Made by a program: the position numbers and the translations under genes. 64,000 nucleotides of DNA from contig UWYS01000008.1 of the NCBI GenBank assembly GCA_900291925.1, forward strand, positions 496,001-560,000, written 5' to 3'. Under the pieces are notes generated by a model. It was not told the DNA's origin, did not search any database, and saw nothing but the letters and a program-made list of their open reading frames with translations. The DNA comes from Thecaphora thlaspeos. Lineage: Eukaryota; Basidiomycota; Ustilaginomycetes; Urocystidales; Glomosporiaceae. Within the stretch, counting starts at the first letter, position 1. Each line of letters starts with the position of its first letter. Shown here one piece after another: positions 1-10,790 of this stretch.

Positions 1-486
1 TAGAAGTTGCATGACGTTCGCAGCTCGCTTGATCCCGCACCATCTCAACGAAGGTGTGAGCAGACCGTTGGTCGAAAGTCATCACGCGTCGCCGAGCCAA
101 AAGGGACGGACCAAAGGCTAGGGCACGACACAGACTGAAGCGCACACGCACGCTGCACAGAGAGAAACACAACCGGAACTTTCGGTTTCTTTGTAAGAGG
201 GCATTGCGGTCAGATCAGAGACGATTTCGGACAATTGATTTGGTTTTCTTCGGAAGGGGACGGCGCGATCATATCGAGACTTTGGCTTAGACGATTCAAT
301 TGCGAAGTGGATTGTGCGAGACGATTGGACGGACGGGACGTGGAGACGCAGAGCGCAAATGATTTCGGATCTCAGCGTCCTACCGGTCGATCGGAGCGCC
401 GCTTGCGAGTGTCGCGCCCTTACGGGCGGTCGTCCGTACGCGTCGCACCCAGCTGGCCAGCCGGGAAGACGTTCTTGCGATGAGCG
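1..486. other. Left edge, no gene seen
   Basis: Only short reading frames without recognisable protein character. It probably holds the 3' flank of the minus-strand secreted-protein gene that ends at 487. Confidence 0.5.
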
Positions 487-1395
487 TCAAAGTAAGCACC
501 AGCCAGGACGCGAGGGACCGTTTTTGGGCTGACAGTAATCAAGCTCCAGAAGAGGGTCGACGGTTTCCTCGGCGTCGTCTTCGAGCGTATAGAAGTAGTC
601 ACCGTCATAAGTCTGGATGGAAGGCGTGTAGTCGGATCTGTCATAACAGACGTTCTCGTAAACGTTGTCGGATACGCGCTTGTATCCCCACAAGTTCTCG
701 CCACCATACTTGTCAAGACGCAGACTGTGACGAGTGTCGTCGTCCTCGTCCTCGTCCTTGTCGTCGTCCTTGTCGTGGCGGTCGCCACCCTTGCTGTGAT
801 GAACGCTCGTGAGTCGGCCCTCGAACTTGTTATCGACAGATTCACCGCTGCTTGAGAGGCTCGCGCCGTACAGCAAGTAGGGGCAGTATCGATTGTTGTC
901 GTTGAACGAGGCCCTGCAAGGTTCGACGGTGGCGAGGGCCGCGGGATTATCGCCGCGAACATCGGGGTCACGCCCGTCGGTGAAGACTGTTACCAGTCGT
1001 CCCACTCTGTATTGACTGGTCTGCAGGCCGACCGTCGCATTATAGTTGACGGGGAGCGAGACTTCAACGTAGCCGTCCTGTTGCTCCACGGATATGAGAC
1101 ACTCTCGTCAGCTCTACTTAGCGCCCTCAAAAGCATCAGCCCCTACCTCAACACTTTATCGACAACTCACCTGACTTGTCACCTTGCGGACGCAGCCCAT
1201 TACATTCTGGTCCATCTGGATAAAGTACTGACGGCCAGGCTCCTCAGCGCAATTGTCGAAGTTGATGCGCACCTTGTAGTACAAATTGCTCAGCGGGCAA
1301 ACATACGCCTGATGGTTCGAATTGGAATAGTGGGAGGCGGCTCCGCAGAGAGTGGGGAGAAGGAGGAGAGCTTGCAGGAGGGTGTTGCGTTGCAT
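487..1395 (-). CDS. Secreted acidic protein of unknown function (2 exons, 273 aa)
   Basis: Exon 1 is 1395-1171 and exon 2 is 1083-487. The 87-nt intron has a GTGAGT donor and an AG acceptor, and both exons are in phase 0. The protein opens with a clear signal peptide (MQRNTLLQALLLLPTLCGAA) and no later membrane segment is evident. The mature part has several Cys residues, N-glycosylation sequons such as NAT, and a strongly acidic run of Asp, Lys and Glu (KDDDKDEDEDDD) near its middle. I recognise no domain. Small secreted Cys-containing proteins in plant-associated fungi are often effector candidates, but nothing here proves that. The first ATG, directly before the hydrophobic segment, was taken as the start. 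An acceptor 6 nt downstream is also in frame and would remove two Gln. Confidence 0.72.
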
Positions 1396-2963
1396 GTTGG
1401 CTAGTCGATAGGAAGTGTCAGATGGGTTGGTGCGAAGAGGAGCGGAGGGGAAAGTGGAGTGCGAGAGGGGGGTGTTTAAGTACCTTTCCGCGAGTCAAGC
1501 CTGCAAGTGGGCAATGGTACGTCGAGGACCCTGGCTACTTCGAGAAACGTCTAGGCCTCTCTTCACGGCACTCGCCCGGCTCGGGAAGGTTGGCCTGGCC
1601 AGTTTCGTCCGTTCGTACTTGCACGCCCACCTTCAGCTGCCGAGCGCCATGAACGAGGTCCTACCGCCTCGAGACAGCCACGGCTTTCATCGACGGCGAC
1701 TGTTCCGTAAATTTTCAAGCGTCCGGAACAGGGGATGGGGCAGAGCTACAGAGCTCAGACTACAACTGTCCACGTAATCCCTTGAGCCTTCTTACCAAGC
1801 GTGGGATGGTTCAGCCCTACAAAGAGAAGTGGGATACGGCAATCTTTCCGGCTCATCGCACCGTCATCCGGCTGGCCATTGATATGGAGGACTGTCGTTG
1901 TACACCTCGGATCCCCGTGGCCCTGACCACAATCGTTGCACACGATATTCGCAAAAAGCGCTGTGCAGCATTTGGGCAGAACGTGCGTGGGAATCGGAAT
2001 AAAGGTGGGCTCAGCCTGGTCCGCCTGATAGAGAAGGTGAGGAGCTCACGTTCTGTCGCGATGGCCGGGGCTTCAGCTCAGTGCTGCAGGTAAGGCGAGC
2101 AAAGTCGGTGGCGTTCCGTGGTCGGTATCATTCAGAGTTAGCGCGACGTTAAAGAATAGAATGCAACTATAACGCAAGAGAGGAGAAAGAGAGGCTGGGT
2201 TTCCGATGTGACGCAACAGAGGTGACTTCCTTCCGCTACGCTCCCTCGATCCTGCACAATTCCTTGGAAGGGTTTCAGCAGACCCATTGCGAGTTCGACA
2301 CAAGGTCGTCACGCGTCACCTGTCGATCTAGTTGGTCTAGATGCGCTGCCTATACTAAGCTTCGAGTATGACCTCAAGACTGTAAGTAAGAGCCTCGGAG
2401 AAAGGTCTAGAGAGTGTGATAAACTGTTCTGGCTCATGCATCACGATTCCCAATGATGTGGGCAGGAATTCCATCGACATAGAAGAGGGGCGCGGTAACG
2501 GTGGGTTCGTCACAGCACCTGCTTGGCCCACCTCACTGCCTCTGTGCCCCTACCATTCGCTTCAAGGTGTGAGGCTGTACTATCTGCGTCTTCATCCATA
2601 TCACCCCCCACCGCGTCGTTCGTGACGTAGACCCGCTGTCCCCACCGAGCTCGGGGATCCGACGGCATCGGCGAGAACCGAGGTGAGTGGTGGCGATGCA
2701 GACCCCACGCCGGCTGGCCGCAGCTCGCAAATTACATAGAGTCCGTCTCGAGACGCTTTCGGTGTCCAAGAAGGTGGGGCTAAGCCGTGTTCACAAAGGT
2801 TGGGCCAAACCGTGTCCACACCAGGCCTGTGTATGCTCTCAGCACACCATATCCTCGCTCCTCGGTGGTAGGCCTTGACATTCTCGGGCCCTTTAACGGG
2901 ATCTCTTTCTTTTTCGTCCGATACAGCCCGACAGCACCGTCCACCTCTAGCCGCGTCTCGCTC
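1396..2963. other. Intergenic, no gene seen
   Basis: About 1.57 kb between the start of the secreted-protein gene and the stop of the SET/MYND gene, both on the minus strand. Reading frames are short and low in conserved character. It should hold the promoter of the secreted-protein gene. Confidence 0.45.
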
Positions 2964-4719
2964 TTAGAATCCGAGGGTATCCCTGAGCTCGTCCTCGAGT
3001 CCGCTAAGATCTTTGTCTTGCGCAGGTTCCGCACCTGCTCCGTTGGCCTGTACTGCGTGTACCTTTTTCTTCTTGAGCTGCTCGTCTTCCTTCCTGAGGA
3101 GTTCTTCTGGCATGTCGCTCTCGCGTCTCTCTTGCTCGTTGAGTCCCTTGACCTCTTCGACGCACCTGGTGCAGGTGCACGGTCCGAAGCAGTAGTCTCG
3201 CCACAGCAGTATCCTCCTCCTCGTCACGGCCGTCTCGGGATCGACGTACGAGATGGTCAGCTCCTCTCCCTTTTGGATCTTTCTCGACGTGACGGCGGCA
3301 ATCTTCATCGACGCCAGACGGCCGCGCACCGGAACGTGTCGGATCTTGATGTTGGGTCGACAGTCGTGGTTGAGGAAAGAGTGGAGCAGGTAGAGACCGC
3401 CGTGCGACTCCATGTTGACGTTGGACCGACCCAGCATGTTGAGGAAGGTCGGGTACGTGAAGAGGTCCTTGATCTTGCTGCTTAGCGCAGAGGAGGACGA
3501 GATCTCATCCACCCTGAGCGGGAAGGGCGATGGCTTCTGCCCCGCAGTCTGGCGCTGCTTGGTCCGTTCCTCGTCGAACGGATCGAGGCCGGCACGGAGC
3601 GCCTTGTGCGCGGCTTGCAAGGCTGAAGAGAACGAAGCTTCCTCCATCGTCCAGCCCGGGTTGCGAGCACGTCGCTCTAGCTCCGAGACCGTCGCAAACG
3701 AGCTCAGCTGCGAGTGGAACTCGTCAAATGTGGCGGGCGTCGGCTTCATCGTCGAGGTAGAGGCGGCCGAGGGCGGCGGGTTCGAGGACTGGGTCAATAG
3801 GAGGCGCGCGACGGATCGCGCTACCGAGTGCAGCGACTGCCAGCCCTGCGACTGGATGAGCTTCATCAGGGGCTGCGAAGGGCGTTAAGAGACAAGACAT
3901 GGGAGAGCAAGGAAGCAAAGCGTCAGAAATCCACGTTGCCGCTGATGCTGATGCTGCACCAGACAAAGTCACCGTTCACGCTGATGCTGAGCTGCACCGC
4001 GCAGCGTCAGTACTCACCACGACCGAAGGGTTACAGCCGGTACACAGGAGGGCATGGTGAGTCGACATGCCTTTAGACTGACACAGCGCGCCGCAGAACC
4101 TGGCTGTACATGTTCCTCTTCCACACCGCTTCCCACCCGCCACGGCCGTCTGCATGGGGAGGAAGCAATTCGTGCAGATCTCTCCCTTGACCATGCTGGT
4201 GACGGCGCTGGGCGGAGGGGTGGGTACGAAGGCCTCTTCCTGGAAGATGACGTCGCCCTCGTCAAAATCCTGCGTCGCTACAAGACCTTTGCCCTTGATC
4301 GGGTCAAAGTAGTGCCCCTCGACGCCCGGTGGGAAATGGACCGATGAGTCGATGTAAGAGCGAGGGACGTGCGACAGCTGAGCCTTGCGGGCGGGTTTCT
4401 TCTTCTTCTTCTTCTTTGGTGCGGCCGACGATGGTGTCGCATCGCCATGGGTCGAGGTCGTCGCGGTGGAGGAACTCGGCGCTTGCCGAAGACGGTGGCG
4501 AGTGACGATGGTCTTGAGACGTTTCTCGCTCAGCTGCCAGTCGTTTTCGAGCTGAAGAATGGCGAGCAGCTTGGCGAGACCGAGTTCATCTGAAGCGGTG
4601 GCGGATGCGTTGTTGTCCGAGCAGGAGGAGGAAGAGGAGGCGGAGGCGGCGTTGGCGTGGTCGTCGAGCAGCCTCTTGGCGGCCGAGACCACCTGGTCCT
4701 CTGTAGGAGCGGTCGACAT
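2964..4719 (-). CDS. SET/MYND-domain protein lysine methyltransferase (SMYD/SET5-like)
   Basis: Two exons, 4719-4018 and 3872-2964, are joined by a 145-nt GTGAGT/CAG intron with both sides in phase 0, giving 536 residues. Exon 1 has a Lys-rich stretch (KKKKKKKPARK), the start of a SET region, and a MYND-type zinc finger: CTNC, then CGRGTC, FCGALC and HHALLC, close to the exon end. Exon 2 carries the second half of SET with NHDCRPNIKIRH, GEELTISYVDP and the post-SET cysteines CFGPCTCTRC. This split SET with an inserted MYND is the SMYD/SET5 layout. The family methylates lysines on histones and other proteins using S-adenosylmethionine; the substrate here is unknown. The C-terminus is acidic and Lys-rich. 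The ATG at 4719 is the first in frame and precedes a low-complexity Ala/Ser/Asp N-terminus. Confidence 0.85.
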
Positions 4720-5738
4720 TCGTGCGGCTCTGTGATGCGTGTATGTATGCGCCGTTCTAGATGTCCGTAGCTGTGCTGCGTGCGATGGAGGGTGAGCTCG
4801 GGGTCGAGGTCGAGGTCGAGCCAGAGAGATGCGCTGATGGTGGTGCGGAGAGCTGCGCCGTCGGGCTGTCGTGTGTCAAAGGCGTTTGTCAAAGCCGTGA
4901 GCCGCTTCCCGCGTTTCTTCCAATTTTATCCCGATACAACGTCGCCGAGACCCGCGTTTCCCTCCTTCCCTTCCCTTCCCTTCCCTTCCCTTCCCTCTCG
5001 TCCCCGCTCACCTCGTATGTCATCCTGCATCTGCTGCGCAGCGCATCACAGAAAAGCTGGTGCCCACTCGACATCCCATTCCAGAGTATCATCCTTGATT
5101 CTGTGATCGGCACCATTGGCGGGATCCTGGAGACGGCTCGGCTTGGATTCTTTGTTTGATACAGGTCACGATCTCGGCGCAATAGCGGCTTCTGGCCTCG
5201 TTTGATATGGCTAAGAGGACAAGGATAGGGACCGGGGGCGCTTTGCGGATGCCAAGCAGTTCGGACGGCCTGCCGGCGAGTATAGATGGCTTGTTCTCTG
5301 ATATGTTTTTTTGGAGCAGCTGGGTACGGGCAGAGCAGCTCCTCGCTTCAGGCAAGGGTCGATGGGGCCAGCGTGTCTGGCAACTCAATCCCATCCACTC
5401 CGATTCGGCGACGGGCCCCGGCCGCGACGGCGGCTGACCTGTAGAACGGGGCAGACAGAAGGGCGTACGTGGCGCGACCGCAATGACGAGCCGGGAGAGA
5501 GCAGAGCCGCAATCAACGAGAAAGAAAGAAAAGGGTTTTCCCTGTAAGTTTGCTCCACGCCTTCGAGCGGCCCGGTCTGCCCAACCGTTCGCCTCGCCAG
5601 CCGACGGAGCGACATCGGCCTCCTCCATGGCCTCGCACGTCTACGCCTCGTCTATCCTCTCCATTACTCCAGGCGCCGCCGCTAGTCCTCCTTCCCGCAT
5701 CCCTCCCGCGTGCTCGAAGCGGCATCGTCTGAGCCGTT
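4720..5738. other. Intergenic with pyrimidine repeat
   Basis: No convincing gene. It contains the promoter of the SET/MYND gene and the 3' flank of the RRM/RS gene. Part of 5664-5738 may belong to the latter if the alternative last intron is used. Confidence 0.5.
4966..4996. repeat. CCCTT pentanucleotide microsatellite
   Basis: About six tandem CTTCC units on the plus strand, in the upstream region of the SET/MYND gene (an AAGGG-type purine run in the direction of that gene). Confidence 0.85.
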
Positions 5739-6995
5739 TCAGTTACTTACCGCCCGAGCAGCGTCATCCTCTCCTCCAGCCGTCGCCTCCTCCGCGGCGG
5801 GCTCGTCGAAAGCAGCCGCCGACGCATCCCTGGCAGGGGCGTCCGCGTCGTCGGACCTCTCCCTCACCTTACGGTCGCCGTTGGCATCGGTTCCGTTCTC
5901 GCCGCCGTAGCTCCTCTCGCGGCCGCGGTCCTCGTCGTCGTACCTCCTCCTCCTCTCGTCGTCGAAATCGTCGACCCGACGGCTGGTGCTTCGTCGAGCA
6001 TCGGCGTAGTCGCCATCGTCGACCCGACGGCTGGTGCTTCGTCGAGCATCGGCGTAGTCGCCATCGTCGACCCGACGGCTGGTGCTTCGTCGAGCATCGG
6101 CGTAGTCGCCATCGTCGCGGCGGCGGCTGGGCGACCGGCTGCGCTCGCGCTCGCGGGCGGCAGCGCGGGCGCGGGCACGCTCCTCGGCGGCGCGGTCGGC
6201 CTCCTCCTGCTCGGCGGGCGTCAGATCGTTGCGACTAAGCGGCGGCGGTGCACTCGAGACGGGGGGAGGCGGCGGTCCGCGGCGCGAAGGGCCGTCGAAC
6301 CTCCAGTTGCTCGAAGGGGCGTTTTTGGCAAACTGGATGGCGAGCGCGTGGCGTCCGAAGCGCATTCCGTGCATGTCGTGGTGGGCAGCCTGAGCGCGGT
6401 TCGCAGCAGCAGCAGCAACAACAACAACAGCAGCAAAAGAGAGGGGGAGGCGCGTGATCGATTCGTGCGCGTTTGCAATGGTCCGGGAGGGGCGTCAGTC
6501 TAGTTTGTGGTCTTGCGCAGCTCGGTCTCGCCTCGTTGTGTCGCGACCCGTCCCGTCCCGCTCGGACTCGAAGGGGTGTGGCAAAAGCTTGCTCGTCCTC
6601 TCGTCGCTCGCGCGTTCCGGTCAAGGGATGTATGCGTGGGAGATTGCGGACGTGTTTCTCGTTGTGGTCATCATCTCACCTCGGCGTCTCTGGGGTCCTC
6701 GTACTCGACAAAGGCGTAAGGGGTGGCGTTGGGCGAGCGGAGAGCGGGGATGTCGCATCGCACGAGACGACCCATCCTCTCGAACTCATAGGCAAGGTCG
6801 CGGGCCCTCATCGTGGGCGGGAAGCCTGTGGCGGGGGCCAATAGCAGAGGGGGTGGAATTTGTGCGTCAGCATCGCGGTGCTCAGAGGGCAGCTGGGGCA
6901 GTGGCGCTGGAGGAATGGTAGGGAAAGAGGGGCCAGCTGGATTACACACCTGCAACGAAGAGGGTGGTCCTGGCAGCGGGTCGTCGGTGAGACAT
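5739..6995 (-). CDS. RRM and RS-rich splicing-factor-like protein (3 exons, about 280 aa)
   Basis: Exons are 6995-6950, 6825-6680 and 6389-5739, with phases 1 and 0 matching across both introns. The RRM begins at once with an RNP2-like TLFVAGF formed across the first intron, followed by RNP1-like YAFVEYED and [16 protein letters not shown]. After the RRM come Pro-rich and Arg/Glu-rich stretches, SRSPSRRR, and three tandem 16-residue repeats of type [16 protein letters not shown]. This matches SR-type splicing regulators, which bind pre-mRNA through the RRM and other factors through the RS tail. The last exon may instead end at a GTAAGT donor (intron 5750-5682), adding a short RRRLE end; the sequence alone does not decide. 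The gene is divergent from the RNA polymerase subunit gene at 7594. Confidence 0.82.
5967..6110. repeat. Three tandem copies of a 48-bp coding minisatellite
   Basis: Units begin at 5967, 6015 and 6063 with an exact 48-bp period; a partial fourth starts at 6111. They lie in the RRM/RS gene and encode the 16-residue RS-type repeat. The copies look identical by eye, suggesting recent duplication or homogenisation. Confidence 0.92.
6403..6436. repeat. CAG/CAA trinucleotide run in an intron
   Basis: A mixed CAG and CAA run inside the second intron of the RRM/RS gene. On the coding strand it reads CTG/TTG repeats about 12 nt before the CAG acceptor, so it may act as part of the 3' splice-site context. 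Confidence 0.75.
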
Positions 6996-7593
6996 GATGG
7001 CGGTGATGAAGAGATGGTTGCGCGACGTTACGTGGCCTGTTGGGAGGGGGTGGGGTATGTGGGACAAGGGATCGAGTTGTGTGGGTGCGCGATGGGGTGC
7101 GATGATGGCGGTGGTGGCGGATGATGGAGGACGGCTGGCAAGCGACCGGGGCCAGAGAGGCGGTGATCGGGCCTCGCTTGCCTCTGTGTGTGCACTGGCA
7201 CGGGGCGTGGTGGCTGCTCATTCGAAATCATGTGACAGGGGGCCTCGCTGGCCCGATGCTGACCCGATGCTGACTCTGCAGGCGCTCTCAACGCCAATCC
7301 ACGCCCAGCGAGCAGCATGGCCCGCCGAATACCCTTTTCTTTTCTTTTTCTTTTCTTTTTGGTTTTTTTGTTGTTTTTTAAAAAGAGCGAACGGCCTCTG
7401 CGCGACGCAGCTCACCATCACCATTACTTGCTCACCATCACCCATCACCCTTCCGCGCCACACCCTTGCCCATCCCTTACATCTTCCTCTCACCCCACCG
7501 CCATCTGCTCTATATCCCCTCTCCCCCCTTCAGTCCATACCCGCCGCACCCACGCATCCACCCACACGCACAGCCGTCCCACACGCGCCCAGG
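6996..7593. promoter_or_regulatory. Divergent promoter region, RRM/RS gene and RPC40
   Basis: About 600 bp separates the two divergent start codons. Near 7328-7380 there is a T-rich pyrimidine tract (TTTTCTTT units) on the plus strand, followed by CA/CCA-rich leader sequence up to the RPC40 ATG. No discrete TATA box was identified. Confidence 0.5.
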
Positions 7594-8949
7594 ATGGCCA
7601 AGTCAAACAACGCCGCCGCCGCCGCCGAGGATTCCATGGACATCGACGCTCCCTCGACCTCGTCCCTACAGAATGACCCCGAATCCGCATCCATCATCGC
7701 CGCCTCGTCCGCCTCGGCGCCGGTCAATGCGCGCAGGCTTGTCGAGATCCTCCCGGAGCGTGTCGGCTCGGTCGCCGCCACCGACTTCCCCCTCCATCAC
7801 CCCGGCGAGAACCACGTCTGGTCCCACAACAACTTCACCGATAGCCTCCGCCTCATCATCACACGCCTCTCCGACATGCAGGTCGAGTTCGATCTCATCG
7901 GCGTAGATGCCTCCATCGCAAACGCCATCCGCCGCGTCCTCATGGCCGAGGTCCCCACCGTCGCCATCGAGCATGTCTACGTGTGGAACAACACCAGCAT
8001 CATTCAGGACGAGGTCCTCTCCCACAGGCTGGGGCTTGTCCCGCTCAAGATCGACCCGGACAGGATTGCCATGAGGCTCCCCGGCGACGACGCAGACGAC
8101 TCCAACACCGTCGTCTTCCACCTAAAGACAAAGTGCGAGCGCAACCCAAGAGCGCCAAAAGGAGAGACCGACCCGGACAGGTGCTACATTGGCCATAATG
8201 GTACGTAGAGCCGCAGCGGTCCCTGCCGTACGCAGTGCGCCAAGCACCGTGAGCAAGCCATGCGTTGCATCGGTTGACTTCTCTGCTGGGCGTGCCCAAG
8301 ATGCTGATATCGCGACCTTTCTCCCCTCTCTCGCTCTCTCTCACCCCCTCCGTCCCTTCCTCCTTCCTGCCCCTTGTCTACTCCTCCAGTTTACTCGAGT
8401 CAGCTGACATGGGACCCCAAGGGCGCGCAGGAGGAGTTGTTTGCAGACGATCCTCCACGCGCCGTGCACGACCGCATCCTCCTGGCAAAGATGCGACCCG
8501 GCCAGGAGCTCGACCTCGAGCTCCACTGCGAAAAGGGCATCGGTAAGGACCATGCCAAATTCTCGCCGGTGGCGACGGCCGCATATCGCCTCCTCCCACA
8601 CATCCAGCTCCTCAAGCCCATCCCGTCCGGGCTCGCCGAAAAGTTTGCCGGCTGCTTCCCTGAGGGCGTCGTTGGCCTCAAGGGTCCCAAGGGCAACCAG
8701 GAGGTCTACATCAAGGACGCACGGATGGACACCATGTCGAGAGAGGTGCTGCGATACCCCGAGTTCGAGGCGTACGTCAAGCTCGGCCGGGTGCGCGACC
8801 ACTTCCTCTTTGACCTCGAGTCGTCCGGCGTCATGGCGCCGGAGAAGTTGCTGCCCGTGGCCATCAGGACGCTCCGGGAAAAGATCAGGGCGGTGCGAGA
8901 GTCGCTGGACCTGCTCGAAAGCACCAGCGCCCCAGTGGCGACGCACTAG
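7594..8949 (+). CDS. RPC40: RNA polymerases I and III shared subunit AC40/RPAC1
   Basis: Exons 7594-8200 and 8390-8949 are joined by a 189-nt GTACGT/CAG intron that splits one codon (phase 1), giving 388 residues. The alpha-like core is plain: DLIGVDASIANAIRRVLMAE, VYVWNNTSIIQDEVLSHRLG, then across the splice YSSQLTW and RPGQELDLELHCEKGIGKDH followed by AKFSPVATAAYRLLP. These are hallmark blocks of AC40/POLR1C. The subunit pairs with AC19 to form the assembly platform of RNA polymerases I and III in the nucleus. The N-terminal ~60 residues are Ala/Ser-rich and variable. Length agrees with the family (about 335-390). The ATG at 7594 follows the leader and opens the frame containing all conserved blocks. 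Confidence 0.96.
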
Positions 8950-9784
8950 TAGACGAGCTTCCTGTTCATTGCCCCTCATCGACCGATTCGCGCAGGATCC
9001 TCCCGCTCTCGGTTCACCGCTGCCGTTCCTTTAGCCCCACTTCGTTCGGTCCCCTCTAGCCCCCCTTGTTTCTCTCGTCAGCATTCCCGTCCCATCCCGC
9101 CTTGCAACATCTCGTGTACATTTACCCATTCTGTGCCCCCACATAATCTGCATGCATTCCGTCACGGACCAGCCTTGCAGTCTCGCCACCACAATAGACG
9201 GGTGAGCAATCGCACAGCCACAGCGCATAGACTCGCATCTATGACGCTGACGTAATGCGGTGAGGGTCAGTCAGTCATTGATCCTGGCTCATTACTGTTC
9301 CCGTGTCACACAGGGGCTCGTCTAGGCTGGCTTTCTCGACGTGCCTCGTCACCCGCGATACGCCGGAGGGTCCACCCTTTCACGACAGGTGAGGGCGTCA
9401 GAAGTAGGTGGGCGCACCGTTGTCGGTACACCGTGTCGCCAAGCGTCGGCGAAGGAGATTGCCGGTCTGGGCTGTTGTCATCCCTGCCGGCCTTTTTGGA
9501 CGGTGCCGTCAAGGAGCGACCCCCACCTTCGGAAGCCTCTTTCGCCTGACCCTTTACTACTTGACCGTCAGCTTTGGGACCCTCAACCTCCCTCCTAACT
9601 GTGCCGAGAGGAGCGAGCGACCCACTCGGTTGCTACATTTCATCGCATCGGCTCTGGCTTCCGACACACAAAGGCTTAGCTCCTGTGGCTCGGCCTCGGA
9701 GGCCCGTTGACTAGCGGGTCGTTAGTTCAGAGGGTTGATCGTCATCGACAGAGTGGGTTGCCAGCGAGGCAAAAGGTCGTCGAA

Positions 9785-9806
9785 GTACGTACTGTGCAGT
9801 ACGTAC
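9785..9806. promoter_or_regulatory. GTACGTACTG palindrome
   Basis: Two perfect 10-bp inverted arms (GTACGTACTG and CAGTACGTAC) separated by TG. The site lies about 60 bp upstream of a TATA element and 205 bp upstream of the ATG at 10012, a good position for a dimeric factor. The binding factor is unknown. Confidence 0.6.
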
Positions 9807-9867
9807 AGGGGGCTTCGTCTAGAAGATTCGGCCCGCGATACGGATCAGGCCAACCCACCTCGAGGCA

Positions 9868-9873
9868 TATAAG
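9868..9873 (+). promoter_or_regulatory. TATA box of the secreted Cys-rich gene
   Basis: A TATAAG hexamer in the context GGCATATAAGAAGC, about 140 bp before the ATG at 10012. It is the clearest TATA element I saw next to a gene in the window and would fit a strongly regulated gene. Confidence 0.55.
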
Positions 9874-10011
9874 AAGCCCACTTCAAGACTCAAACGAAAC
9901 GCTTTCTTACCTCATCCCACCATCTCACCTTCTATCCACTGCAGCGCCTTCTTGCCCTCCAAACCACTCAAGAGTCCAGTCCCTTCAGATCGCGCGATAA
10001 GCCATCCAACC

Positions 10012-10790
10012 ATGTTCTCCTTGAGCAAGTTCATCATCGTCGCTGCGCTTGCAGCCCAGGCCGCGCTGGGCGATACCCAGTCCCGCAGCGTTCATCTGAT
10101 CCGCGAAGTCTGTAGGTTTCTCTGGGCAGTGGAGCGTCTGAATAGACGCGCCGCACGTTGAAGCGGCAGTTGAAAGCAGCTGGTGCGAAGCGGCGGATCA
10201 AATGCGAGAGTGCGAGCTAGAGATTACTCACATACCGCCTGTCCCTCTCTCTACCTTCCCCTCCGCCGTTATGTCGCGTCCGCTCCACTGAATCCACAGC
10301 GGAGACCGAGAGGATCGAGGTGGGTCGATGCCTGGACGGTCAGCCGAACTTGGACTCTATCTCGCGGGTCTGTGACGACGCAGGCTTCAACGACAACGAG
10401 TCCGAAGTGCTGTGTCGCTTTTCGCTGCCGTCTGGTCAGCTGGAAAAAAAGAAGCTGTCCAGGAAGACGAAGCACTTCAAAAAGATCTGCACCCAGGGTG
10501 GTGGAACCTTCTTCCGGCCCAATAAGCGTGTTCGCAACATGCCGATGGACGTGGTCATTCTCAACTCTCGCCATGATGCCAGCAAGGTGCTGGCCAGGTG
10601 CAACGATGTCGACCCCGGCCTCACCTTTCCTTACTTTGGTATCCCTACTCTGGGATATTGCGACCAGCTCGTGCACATCAGTAACGTCACCTCCGTGTGC
10701 ACCCCCACGAGCCAAGATGCCATAAAGAGGTTCGACCACGGCTGCCACCTCGTTCACAAGGTTCAGAAGAAGGGCAACATCTACAAGTAG
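10012..10790 (+). CDS. Secreted eight-cysteine protein of unknown function (196 aa)
   Basis: Exon 1 is 10012-10111 and exon 2 is 10300-10790. The 188-nt intron (GTAGGT donor, CAG acceptor) splits a codon, and the join reads REVSETERIEVGRC. The first 20 residues are a textbook signal peptide (MFSLSKFIIVAALAAQAALG). The mature chain has eight cysteines, consistent with four disulfides, and a very basic patch (KKKLSRKTKHFKK). No domain recognised. The 3' half has a compact segment (MPMDVVILNSRHDASKVLA) that looks globular. The upstream TATA box and GTAC palindrome suggest regulated expression. It could be an effector-like or cell-surface protein; that is inference only. Confidence 0.82.

Larger units (their letters stand above)
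8950..10011. other. Intergenic, promoter of secreted Cys-rich gene at the right end
   Basis: No coding sequence recognised. The right part holds a GTAC palindrome and a TATA element upstream of the gene at 10012, each listed separately. Confidence 0.5.
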
